Assembly: GCA_949316495.1 (NCBI GenBank)
Contig: OX439012.1
Span: forward strand, 34,979,672 to 35,043,671
Direction: 5' to 3'
Length of the DNA stretch: 64,000 nt
From: Amphiduros pacificus
Lineage: Eukaryota > Annelida > Polychaeta > Phyllodocida > Hesionidae
This document shows, piece by piece, positions 1 through 9,653 of the stretch (position 1 is its first letter; every line of letters starts with the position of its first letter). Made by a program: the position numbers and the translations under genes. The notes beneath the pieces were generated by a model. That model saw only the letters and a program-made list of their open reading frames with translations, was not told the DNA's origin and searched no databases.

Positions 1-672
1 ACTGCAGTATCAATGACATAAATGAAACATGACTATTGCTTGTATTGATAAGATAGAGGAAGCATGACTACATTGAGTAGAACTTTGAAACATGATATGC
101 ATTGATGATATATAAGAAGCATGCGTATAGTAGTTAGATGAAGCACAACTTTTGTATTGATGACATAGATGGAGCATGACTTTTGTATTGATGATAAAGA
201 TAAAGCATGACTACAATATTGATAACATAGAGGAAGCATGATTATTGTATTGAGTAGATGAAGCATGATTATTGTATTGAGTAGATGAAGCATGATTATT
301 GTATGGAGTAGATGAAGCATGATTATTGTATGGAGTAGATGAAGCATGATTATTGTATGGAGTAGATGAAGCATGATTTGTGATGACATAGATGAAACAT
401 GACTTCAGTATTGCAGTATTGACGAGTATATGGATGAAGCATGACTTTTGTATTGATGATAGAGATGAAGCATGTCTGCAGTTTCCAGATAGCATGACTG
501 CAGTACAGATGAGAGAGTAAAAGCATGACTTTTCAATCGATGAGTTAGATCTAGCATGACTGCAGTATTATTGACATAAATGCAGCATGACTTTTGTTTG
601 TATTGATAAAATAGAAGAAACATGACTACAGTACATAAGGTAAAGCAAGTCTTTTGTATGACATGACTTATG
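1..672. repeat. Degenerate minisatellite, ~27-31 bp unit
   Basis: Direct repeats of a word like GAAGCATGATTATTGTAT spaced 26-31 bases apart fill this stretch. The best-kept units (27 bp) lie at about 228-375 and degeneracy grows towards both ends. The frames that stay open here on the minus strand are low-complexity products of the repeat (LHLLHTIIM-like) and are not a protein. Confidence 0.85.
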
Positions 673-921
673 CAGGCCTTGACATAAAGAGAGAAATGTT
701 GGTTGCCCAATTGGGCCACCAGAGCATGAGAAGTGGTGACCCAAAGTTTATAAGGATAATAGGATGTGTGATACAATATAGAGCATTGTACATAAGGCTG
801 TATAGTGTCTGAGTTGGTGATACTTGTCCCAATCAAATATTGATCAGGATATGATATCTATCAAGGATTAGAATAATAAAATCAAGATAGTTTGGGCCAC
901 TAAAGGACTAACAGTTGGTTC

Positions 922-986
922 GTTGGTTCTGGTGGAAGGATCTCATTCGTCCTTTGGACTCTTGAGATCCTTCCACCAGAACCAAC
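922..986. repeat. Perfect 24-bp hairpin
   Basis: Two perfectly complementary 24-base arms (922-945 and 963-986) flank a 17-base loop. The left arm opens with GTTGGTTCTGGTGGAAGGAT. The same layout, with different but still paired arm bases and a related loop (TTCGYCYTYGGMCTC-like), recurs at 34372-34533, so this looks like one member of a hairpin element family. Confidence 0.85.
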
Positions 987-1032
987 TTGAGAGATCTGTC
1001 TCCCTGAAGACTGCACTCACATGTTCTTGCCT

Positions 1033-2382
1033 TAACATCTCTCAGACTCATATCACAAAAAACCTGTTCTATAGGCACAATGAAATATGAACAGCCATGT
1101 TTTATCAAACTTTCAAAAGATTTCATTGTATCATAGCAGAAGTTGGTGTGCGACTACTGAAAAATGGCATCTATGAGCTGTTTCAGAGAAATAATTCAAA
1201 ATCCTCAAATAACTGTGCAATGAGTATATAGTTTTAACACTGCACATCAAAATATAATCATTTCAATATTTAGAGGTAAATATCTTATCCATATTCCTCA
1301 TAATGTCTCGTATAGAGCTGATATTTCAGTTTGATAGCATGACCAGGCACCGATTTTAACATCTCTCAGACTCATATCACAATAAAACTGTCCTGGAGGC
1401 AATGTATATTGGTGATTTCATCCTAGTTTAAGAGAAACGGCATTTGGTCCTCCTTGTTTTCTTCTGGCTAGGCTGGTCGGAGCAATATGACCGTTTCAGT
1501 GTCACCCCATTCACACGTGAAGAGATTCCAAACCACACACCTAGTGTGACATTCTCGTGACAGATATGAGGTGACAAATGAAAAAGTTGATTTTCTGGTA
1601 CTTAAAACTCATCACCTGGTGTATTTGTATCTTTGTTTACGATTGTGGGAGCTCGATACAATTAAACTTCTTACAGAATACTGTTTCACGTGTGCAACCA
1701 ACTTGGGGCCTTTCCTTGACCTATTTACGATACAGCCAATCAGTTGGTGTTTGGACGCACACTCCCAACACCTACGAACGCTGATCAGTGGATGGGATTC
1801 ACTGCCTCTGAAGTGCAACCCCAAATAACTTCTGCAAATGAATTAATTTGGATCCAAAACTCACAAGAAAGCTAGATTAGATGTGTATGCCTTTTACCAT
1901 GTCTTAATAATAAGTGTAGAGTGTGTTGGCTGTCCACACTTAGGTCACGACACTGTGTCGCGACCTGTCTCTTCACGTGTGATAGGGGACACCTCACAAC
2001 CCGACGTAGCCTCCAGAGCTCTGCTCGCGCAAGTCGGGGTTCCACAACTAATTTCATCCCCAGGTATGTAGATGCAATGAAATCTAAACAATTTCAGCCA
2101 TGTTTTATCAAAATTTAAAAAAAAAATCAGAGCATAAAATGATGTGCGACTAATGAAAAATGGCATCTATGAGCTCTGTCTTAATAAAGAAATAATTCAA
2201 AATTATCAAATAACTGTGCAATGAATATTTAGTATTAACACTGCACATCAAACTACAGACATGTAACTATTAGAGATAAAGATCCCATCTATATCACTCA
2301 TAATGTGCCATATAGTGCAGATATTTCAGTATGATTGTGTGACCAGGCAACAATATCTCTAAGATTCATATCCACGATAAAA
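1033..2382. repeat. ~320-bp tandem repeat interrupted by a transposon
   Basis: A unit starting near TAACATCTCTCAGACTCAT recurs at 1033, 1356 and, diverged, about 2366. The part beginning CAGCCATGTTTTATCAAA occurs at 1091 and 2096. Unit 1 is about 323 bp. Unit 2 is split by the transposon at 1424-2050. Unit 3 is cut off by the SINE starting near 2383. No coding potential is seen. Confidence 0.7.
1424..2050 (+). mobile_element. Unclassified TAGTT...AACTA DNA element, copy A
   Basis: A 627-bp non-coding element begins TAGTTTAAGAG and ends TTCCACAACTA, so the termini share only a 5-bp inverted repeat. It is flanked by a perfect 9-bp duplication ATTTCATCC (1415-1423 and 2051-2059). The homologous copy B lies inverted at 5014-6058 with its own different 9-bp duplication, which confirms both ends. 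Inside is a near-palindrome around GTCGCGACACTGTGTCGCGAC (about 1945-1965). Nine-bp duplications are typical of Mutator-like elements, but the ends are too short to assign a superfamily. Confidence 0.8.
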
Positions 2383-2706
2383 GGCCATGGGCCGTGGCGC
2401 AGTTGGTTAGAGCGCCAGCTTATTAGCACCAGCTCCTCTGTGGTGACCCAAAAGTCGTGGGTTCGATCCCCGGCCGTGCCGAGATTGAACTCATGATACA
2501 ATTTCCCATATGAGCCGAGGCCCGTGCCTAAAGGGTTAACCTGTTGTCCTTGTAAACCTGTGACTGGGTGGGTTTTCATGTCAAGGACCTGCGACATGAC
2601 AACTCAGTTAGGCAGCACTGCTACACTGCTACAAGTAGGTCTCATCACGAAATGACTGAAATAATGTTGAAAGTGATGTAAAACCTCAAACAAACAAACA
2701 AACAAA
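2383..2706 (+). mobile_element. tRNA-derived SINE, full-length copy
   Basis: The head contains a pol III A box (TGGCGCAGTTGG) and B box (GGTTCGATCCC) in a tRNA-like context. It is followed by a conserved body (GGTTAACC, GGTCTCATCACGAAATGACT, AATGTTGAAAGTGATGTAAAA) and an (AAAC)n tail. Ten copies or fragments of this family occur in the window on both strands. It will not act as a tRNA because the anticodon arm is replaced by a longer insert. No clean target duplication was found for this copy. Confidence 0.9.
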
Positions 2707-5004
2707 AATCATGATATAAAGTGATTTCACATTCAGGCATGAAGACATAATGAAATGTTAACTGTTTCAGACTATTTTTAACAAAAGTGGTAGACAAAAT
2801 GATCACGATATGAATGCTAAAATTAAATTTATTTAATTGTAAAAATCTGCAAAAAGACTTTAAAATGGTGTATGATGATGAAATATGTGCTGCCCAACTC
2901 CACTAGGAAAATGGGCCAGGTTCACAAATTTCACTCAGTGGGTTTAATCCGCTGCCACCTGTGATATCTAAACTTACCAGCAGCCTGCCTGAATGCCACT
3001 TCTGTCCCCCTCCCATAATCTCTTTGACCACCCATCTGTGGTCAGTGTACTATATCCACAACCTGCAACCTAACACCACATCAAGATGTGACTTAATTGT
3101 TTCCACAGTGTAGCATTCTAACCATAATCACTTGATACAAAGACTTATCCTGTTATCTGTGGGACACTTTTACATGCTTCCTTTATTAATTTAACATTTT
3201 CTTGCAAAGACCCATCCCTAATTAATGTTCTGTCAAAGTCTTTGCACTGTGACCCTCTCCTTCACTACTGGCCTGTTTATCCCTCACCACTAATCCTCTC
3301 CCTCACCAATGGACTTTCCTTCCCTCAGCACTATGCGACCCTCACTAGAATGTCCATCCCTCACCACTCTATGACCCTCTTCATCACTGAACTGTCCATC
3401 ACTCAACATTATGTAACCCACTCCCTCATAACTGAAAGACTTGGTTTAAATATCTATTGGAGCTTACATCCTAAATATAGTCTTTAGATCCTACTTTGAA
3501 GAACTATACTGTAGTTTTAAAGTGGTTTATTTTTGTGTTCTGGATAACAGTGTACACTATGGAATACCTTCAATTAATCAACTTAAAATTACCATGAGTC
3601 ATTAGAATTAGACTTATCTTCAAAATTTCCAGGAGGCAAATGTCATATGTCTTTATAAGTATTTGTCTTCATGGGGGTCTCCCAGGCCCATTATTCATAC
3701 CACTATTACAATGATCAAAACAAACATGAAAATCAAGGGTCAAATAAATTTATCTTTGAGTTCTGAGTTGATTTCAGAATTATTTGACCAATGATGACAC
3801 ATGAAGCTGTTGTTGTCTAGGATATTTTGTTTTCTTCTCAGCTAAAATTAATTTTATAGAAAATGCTTGGGCATTCAAAGATGCAGGTGAAACATAAAAG
3901 TATCTTAATATCTTAGCAGTGTATATAATTGGACTTGAAATAATAAACCTTAATTTAATGAAACTATTTCTGTCTTGTATATTTTGAAAACAAAAATGAT
4001 TCTGAACAAATACAGGTTCTTTATCGTTGATTAGATATGCAGGATCTGATGAAATATGTTAATTTTCTGAAAGAATATAAATATTTCACTATAAATGATT
4101 CATGATCTATTTGGAATTTTATTTTTTTTAAATATTGTTATTTTAGCCAAAGATCGTTACAATATTTTTGTGCCGATAACAGTGTTCACATTGGTAGAGT
4201 GCAGTATCTAAGCATGACGGTTAATGGCATGTCTGGAAGGGTTGCATACACCATTACCCAAATCAGTGTGAAATGATAGTGACTTTACTGCTAATGATAA
4301 TGATAATACTGATTAACCCTCATGCTGATATACTTTCATGACTTTCATGATTTTATGAAACACAGCTTTTATGGAATATTCTTTTGGGAATCAGGATATA
4401 TTAAATGATTCCTTGAAAATAAACCGATATTGATTTTAAACCAAGACTGAAAATAAGCATGTTCAACATTCATATAAGAAATATGAGAACTTTAGGTGTT
4501 AAGGTTTTTAACAGGAAGCATATTATGTTTATATATTATATATCATGACCACTCGAACATGCAAATTCATTTAAACAAAATAATCTAGTTTTTATAGTAA
4601 CCTTAGAAATAGGCAATTTAATGTGAAACATTTTTTTTATTGAAAATTTTCCTTGATAATATGTTGAAAGGAAAATAATATAAAACAAAAAATATGACAT
4701 GCTCACAGGAAAATTGCCTGTCAGCAATCATTGTCAAAAAAGAAACCATGCGTGTTACAAAAAATGATAATCTCAGATCTAAAGACCATACTTATGTAAG
4801 TAAATATCAGATTTCAAGTTCTTGCTTACATTTTCTTGCTTGAGATTGTTTCAAAAAGCCCAGGATATTAATATTCATGAGGGCCCAAATAGTACTACAT
4901 TTGGTCGCGTCATCGCTAGCAGAGAACCGCTTCCAGCCTGTCACACGGCACGTGGACCACTGCACATGCAGGGATACCGAGGCGTGCGCAAATATGGAGA
5001 TATA
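2707..5004. other. Gene-free stretch
   Basis: I see no recognisable coding region. About 3240-3440 is pyrimidine-rich with loosely repeated CCCTCACCACT-like words. About 4185-4345 is one copy of a dispersed repeat listed separately. The rest is AT-rich, with short frames that match nothing I know. Confidence 0.5.
4185..4345 (+). repeat. Dispersed repeat, copy 1 (pair with 28655-28825)
   Basis: The order of words GTTCACATTG, ACCATTACCC, AATCAGTGTG, ACTGATTAACCCT and CATGACTTT matches that at 28655-28825, with internal divergence. In the second copy AATCAGTGTTT and AAACACTGATT form an 11-bp inverted repeat. It is probably an old non-autonomous element; its ends are not resolved. Confidence 0.5.
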
Positions 5005-5013
5005 TCAAGAGAG

Positions 5014-6058
5014 TAGTTGTGGAACCCGACTTGCGCGAGCAGAGCTCTGGAGGCTACATCGGGTTGTGCAGTGTCCCTATCTCTCGTGAAGAGACAGGTC
5101 GCGACACAGTGTCGCGACCTCAGTGTGAACACCACACACACTGTACACTTATCTCAAGTGTCTTACACATCTAATTTCTGGCGAGTTTCATGTCTGAATA
5201 AAATCATTAGAAGAAGTTATGAGGGATTACACTTCAGAAGCAGTGAATACCTCCCACTGATGAGCCATCGTAGGTGTTTGGAGTGTGCGTCCTAATACCT
5301 ACGATTGGCTGTATCGTAATTAGGTCAAGGAGAGGCCCCTAGTTTGTTGCACATGTAAAACAGTATTCTGTCAGAAATTTAGTTGTATTGAGCTCCCGTA
5401 ATCTACAGTGACCGGCAGCCAAATCCGGACACTTTCATGTTTTTCACTCCTGATTTTCACAAAATCTTTCAAATATGAGTAAAAACTACTCACATCGATA
5501 GTAGATCGTTAACTACATATGCGTGTAGAATAAAATTGACACATGTTCAATATGTACAGAATTATCGGGAAATTCACGCATTCAGCAAACCTGCAGATTG
5601 TCCGAGTTTCCATTGAGTTATACGGTAATCTTGGTCACGTCACCACTTCTGACGTCATTTGACAGTGACACAAACATTTGTGGCGTGAAAACAAATAAAC
5701 ACTTTTTGCCTTTTAAAAGTCAGTAGGAATACAAGATAACATGTGAGAGAAAACATTCAGCTCATTTGCAATTAGTACAGCAAGGTATGCTAGATGTTTG
5801 ACTGTGTTAAAAATGTCCGAGTTTCATCTGCCAGTTTCGGACAGTTGCAGGTCACTGTAAACAAATATAAAAGTACACCAGGTGATTAGATTTAAGTACC
5901 ATAAATCAACTTTTTCATTTGTCACCTCGTATCTGTCACGAGAATGTCACACTAGGTGTGTGGTTTGGTGAATGGGGTGACACTGAAACGGTCATATTGT
6001 TCCGACCAGCCCAGCCAGAAGAAAACAAGGAGGACCAAATGCCGTTGCTCTTAAACTA
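5014..6058 (-). mobile_element. TAGTT...AACTA DNA element, copy B, with nested MITE
   Basis: This is the inverted homologue of 1424-2050. It starts TAGTTGTGGAA, ends CTTAAACTA and is flanked by a perfect 9-bp duplication TCAAGAGAG (5005-5013 and 6059-6067). Without the 452-bp MITE nested at 5406-5857 and its duplicated TA it is 591 bp, close to copy A. The near-palindrome AGGTCGCGACAC/AGTGTCGCGACCT is kept at about 5097-5121. No open reading frame is shared by the two copies, so it is non-autonomous. Confidence 0.8.
5406..5857. mobile_element. Tc1/mariner-type MITE (TA duplication, CAGTGACC ends)
   Basis: A 452-bp insertion starts CAGTGACCGGCA and ends TGCAGGTCACTG, giving inverted termini of about 12 bp with one mismatch. 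It is flanked by TA on both sides (5404-5405, 5858-5859). Copy A of the host element keeps a single uninterrupted TA at the matching place, which proves insertion. The 3' half is related to the inverted pair at 23473-23798. No transposase is encoded. The TA duplication and CAGTG start suit the Tc1/mariner/pogo group. Confidence 0.85.
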
Positions 6059-6189
6059 TCAAGAGAGGAAACAAAAATCTATGCATTTCCCCACATTTGA
6101 GGGGAAATGATGTTGTAATCTGTGCAATCGACTGTTCTCCCTTCAAGTGTGTATCTGGCTATCTTCTAAAATGTATTGTGGTCTGTGAT

Positions 6190-6512
6190 TTTAATATTCC
6201 AAAAATATATTAGGAATCTAACTTTATATTGGTCCAAAGTCTGAGGTATGGCTTCAAGAAAAATTCAGGTCACTTTGGTGCCCGGAAGTAATTGATTGTT
6301 TGAGGAGTTATATATAACGTCACAATGCATTTTCACGAGGGGTCAACCAAAACAATACCCACAATATTCAAATATGTTCAACTCACCAATCAAGATTTAG
6401 CATGCACATGTGTAGGCTGACTTCCGGGCACAAAAGTGATCTGAATTTTCTTGATAAGAAAGTTGGCAAAAACATGGAATATATTTAATATTTTGGAATA
6501 TATTTCTCTGGA
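6190..6512. repeat. Foldback (long inverted repeat) element
   Basis: Arms at about 6190-6292 and 6418-6512 are imperfectly complementary. The best part pairs AAATTCAGGTCACTTTGGTG and CCCGGAAGT on the left with CTTCCGGGCAC, AAAGTGATCTGAATTTTCTT on the right. The 125-base middle shows no coding signal. No clear target duplication was seen. Confidence 0.6.
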
Positions 6513-6693
6513 ATTGTTTTATCCTTGTATTCTGCATCTGCTCTGTATGCTCTACGGTGAGAAATTCTTGTAAAACTTGTTTCATCTTTTGAAGTACATC
6601 AATATTTGCGTCACTTCATCACATCGTGCACATGCAAACATTGGTATGACGTCATTGACCAGTGCACGTGCAGTGAGCGAGCCACAAGCAAAC

Positions 6694-6728
6694 TCCACCA
6701 GAGGGCGACGTGGTGTGCCTCTGGTGGA
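6694..6728. repeat. Short hairpin shared with 23865-23886 and 25209-25230
   Basis: TCCACCAGAG pairs with CTCTGGTGGA across a 15-base loop. The words GCAAACTCCACCAGAGGGCG and TGTGCCTCTGGTGGACAGTG recur in inverted form near 25210 and 23865, so this is a fragment of a dispersed repeat. Confidence 0.5.
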
Positions 6729-6881
6729 CAGTGTGAGCCACAAGTGAACAATACGCACATGCTGATTACTGATGTGGTTCTCTTTGATTGCTACGCCTAA
6801 ATTGAAGAGGCTGAGTAAAGCTGGGTAGAGGACAACCTACATTTAACACTTATGTTAATTCGGATATGTAATCTATGACCC

Positions 6882-6967
6882 GAGCTGACGATTTTCATTT
6901 GAAAAAACCTTTGTTTGACCATGAGCTGAGGATTTTCATTTGAAAAACCTTTGTTTGACCATGAGCA
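6882..6967. repeat. Two-copy ~42-bp direct repeat
   Basis: Two adjacent copies of a unit containing GAGCTGA, GATTTTCATTTGAAAAA and CCTTTGTTTGACCAT occur with few differences. Confidence 0.7.
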
Positions 6968-7210
6968 ATAAAATCAATTAAAGGTATTAAGCATCAATTT
7001 TACAATTTGGTGTATTTCAAAGCTTAGCCACATATGAACATCATGACAAATTGAAATCATGATAGATTAAAAGGATAAGTTGCTATAAGCCATAAAAGTT
7101 GCACTCCCAGGAAAGATCTGTCTCAGCCATAAGCTGCACGTGACGGGTAAACACGGGTAGCGTGAACTTTATTTGACCTCAATTGAGGCTCAAAGTAGGG
7201 TAGCACTGTT

Positions 7211-7288
7211 TGACGTCATTCTGGCACTATTCAAAGGACAATACATTTCATGACGTCATAAGCATATTGCCATACTCTTATGACGTCA
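7211..7288. promoter_or_regulatory. Cluster of three perfect CRE palindromes
   Basis: TGACGTCA occurs at 7211-7218, 7251-7258 and 7281-7288, with a fourth at 6647-6654. TGACGTCA is the consensus site for CREB/ATF bZIP factors. Three in 78 bases is far above chance for an 8-mer. No gene start was recognised downstream before the LINE at about 7728, so any role is inference. Confidence 0.35.
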
Positions 7289-7739
7289 TTTTACCTTTCA
7301 GTGTCTCTATGATGACACTCCACATAAAAATGATGCCAAGAAAGGAGTGTGCTTTCATTAGGGGCCTATATGTTAAGGTCATGTTCAAACATATTTCACA
7401 GACACTTATGGCGATGCATCAATCAAAAAGTTTATAGACATGAAAGACAAATACATTTATCACCAATATGTGAATTTTAAACGTTTTTTTCAAAATCGGT
7501 GCTTAATCCCTTTTAGCTTCACATATTTTTTGCGACATGCGGATGCGTGGGTGGTGTGGACGTGTTCTCTCGGAGCTCCGACTCCTAGAATATCAAATCG
7601 CATTGCTGACCCATAAATGATATTTTTCTATACCATATCTTGATGGATACTGCTATTATTCATCAGGATTAATAAGTATAAGGAAAATAGACGGATTTAT
7701 AAGAGGCAAAATTAAAGAGAATAACTATTGAGCTCATAC

Positions 7740-8231
7740 CACGTGCACTGAGGTCTGGGGGAGGTCTGGCGGTTATCTATAGACCTGAAATAGACATAAA
7801 GAAAATTAACAATGGAAATGATGGAGACAAATATCAAAACCAACAATAAAATATGCACTATTGTTACAATATACAGACCTGAGCCGTCTGACAGGAATAA
7901 ATATACTTACACAGAGTTGTTTGAAGAATTTAGTGAATTACTTTCTTACTATTGTACATACACACATGAAGTACAGTTTGTAGGTGACTATAACTTTCAT
8001 ATGAATAAACCTGGTATGCCTAATGTGATTAAATTTAATGAGGTATTGGATATATACAATTTACATAATCATATAACAGAACCAACACATATTATGGGAA
8101 ATACGCTACATTTATTAATCACAAATATAAACAGTAATATAGTAAAGGAGCATATAGTTGATGAAAAAATATCTGATCACAGTATAATAAAACTCACTTT
8201 GAATCTTCAGGCTAAAATAAACAACAAATAA
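7740..8231 (+). pseudogene. LINE D endonuclease (C-terminal half)
   Basis: This encodes part of an APE-type endonuclease that would nick target DNA for target-primed reverse transcription. A first frame gives GGGLAVIYRPE. After a frame change near 7810 the 139-residue frame 7812-8231 continues with CTIVTIYRP, the catalytic FVGDYNFH (GDFN-type) and SDHSIIKLTL (SDH motif). The N-terminal catalytic region is absent. It matches CR1/Jockey-group enzymes in motif order. The apparent start of the 7812 frame is not a real start. Confidence 0.75.
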
Positions 8232-9387
8232 AAGGTATCATATAAAAATTACAAAAAAATGAATATAAATAGTTTTAAAAAAGATATTGAAGAAATGTTT
8301 GGTGAGAATCAATCCTATAACGATACAGATCTTAATAACTTATTAGATAAATATAACAAATTGACGAGTGTAGTTGATAAACATGCTCCTGTTATAGAAA
8401 AACCATAAGCAATAGGAAACCTGCTCCGTGGCTATCTGATGATAGAAGGAGAGAAAAGAGAAACAAAAGAAAACTTGAAAGGAAATACAACAAAACTGGT
8501 CTTTCTTCTCATAAAATACAATTTCAAGTACAAAGAAACAAATACAATAATATCATTAAGGATTCTAGAAACTGTTATTATTCGGGAATAATAAACTCAA
8601 ATAAATCTGATCCAAAAAAATTATTTAAAATATTAAATAAATTACTACACACAAAAGAGGACACTCCCTTCCCCAAACATACTGACAAAAAGGAGTTAGC
8701 CACAGAATTTAATAATTTTTTTCTAGAAAAAATTGCTAATCTGAGAGAAGATATGGACAAAGATGATAAAAATATGGAACCGCTAACTGAGGAAGTCCAA
8801 TACAATACACTGAGGAAGTCCAATACAATACACTGAGGAAGTCCAATACAATACACTGAGGAAGTCCAATACAATACACTGAGGAAGTCCAATACAACAC
8901 ACTGAGGAAGTCCAATACAATACACTGAGGAAGTCCAATACAAAACACTGAGGAAGTCCAATACAAAACACATCTGGAAAATTTCACACCATTCAATGAC
9001 TCAGAAGTTAAAAAGTTAATTAAAGAATCTGCAAAGAAGTCATGTGAGTTGGATCCCATCCCAACCTGGCTTCTTAATGAATGTATGGGTTATTTACTAC
9101 CACTAATAAAGGCTATTATAAATGAGTCCATCTCATTAGGCGAAATGCTGGATGATCTGAAGATGGCCATCATTAGACCTTTAATTAAGAAATTAGGCCT
9201 AGAATTGGTAAAGAACTATTATAGACCAGTCTCGAATCTTGCTTATTTATCAAAATTAATAGAAAGGGCTGTAGCTACACAATTTGTAGATCACCTGGTA
9301 AGAAATAATATACAGGGTCTGTTTCAATCGGCATACAAAGAGTTTCATAGCACTGAGACAGCTCTGCTTAGGGTTGAAAATGATATA
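8232..9387 (+). pseudogene. LINE D linker and reverse transcriptase N-terminus
   Basis: Translated plus frames give a linker (FNNFFLEKIANLRED at about 8709-8755) and then the reverse transcriptase start: ELDPIPTWLLNEC, IIRPLIKK, YRPVSNLAYLSKLIERAV and HSTETALLRVENDIL, which stops at the LINE A junction. A stop near 8408 and the 8788-8968 minisatellite break the frame. Motifs fit CR1-like elements. The next conserved segment (LLDLSAAFDTVDH in the family) is missing on both sides of LINE A. Confidence 0.8.
8788..8968. repeat. 23-bp minisatellite inside LINE D
   Basis: About eight near-identical units of GAGGAAGTCCAATACAATAC plus ACT interrupt the linker region of LINE D just upstream of its DPIPTWL motif. 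The long minus-strand frames here (VLYWTSSVYCIGLPQ-like) are repeat artefacts. Confidence 0.9.
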
Positions 9388-9420
9388 CTGACACTGACAC
9401 TGACACTGACACTGACACTG
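9388..9420 (-). repeat. (TGTCAG)n 3' tail of LINE A
   Basis: Five and a half hexamers (CTGACA on the plus strand) sit exactly at the 3' end of LINE A. LINE B ends in (TCTATG)n, so a hexanucleotide tail appears to be a family trait rather than a chance microsatellite. Confidence 0.75.
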
Positions 9421-9653
9421 AATCATTTTTTATTGTCTCTTCTGGTGTTACACATTTCATATCAATATATTACAATACAACCAGGAGCTCAAATTGAGCC
9501 ATAAGAGACCATACAGTCGATAAAACATACATTTTTTATTTTATTAATAAAATTATAATTTTTTTTCTTGATAAGATATAAGATACAATGGACAAATATC
9601 TGCCATAACTACAACTTTGTACATATATATCTATCACAGATCTTTGCCCCATA

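Larger units (their letters stand above)
6513..7727. other. Gene-free stretch with short repeats
   Basis: It holds a small hairpin (6694-6728), a ~42-bp direct duplication (6882-6967) and four perfect CRE octamers (6647, 7211, 7251, 7281). No coding region was recognised. Confidence 0.5.
7728..9387 (+). mobile_element. CR1-like LINE D, 5' part (split by LINE A)
   Basis: Frames on the plus strand give an endonuclease C-terminal half, then the linker and the first third of a reverse transcriptase. The element is interrupted at 9387 by LINE A and resumes at 15354 to end in (ATT)n at 16494. It is 5'-truncated, because only the late endonuclease part (GGGLAVIYRPE at about 7760) is present. Several frame breaks and a 23-bp minisatellite inside the linker show that it is dead. 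Confidence 0.85.

Noticed and set aside
1571-2118. Several 60-90-codon frames
   Set aside because: They lie in TAGTT element copy A and are not shared with copy B, so they are chance frames.
2383-2475. tRNA gene
   Set aside because: A and B boxes are present, but the anticodon arm is replaced and the unit continues into a SINE body. Other copies in the window show the same.
5919-6110. 63-codon frame
   Set aside because: Spans the end of TAGTT element copy B and its flank; no conservation with copy A.
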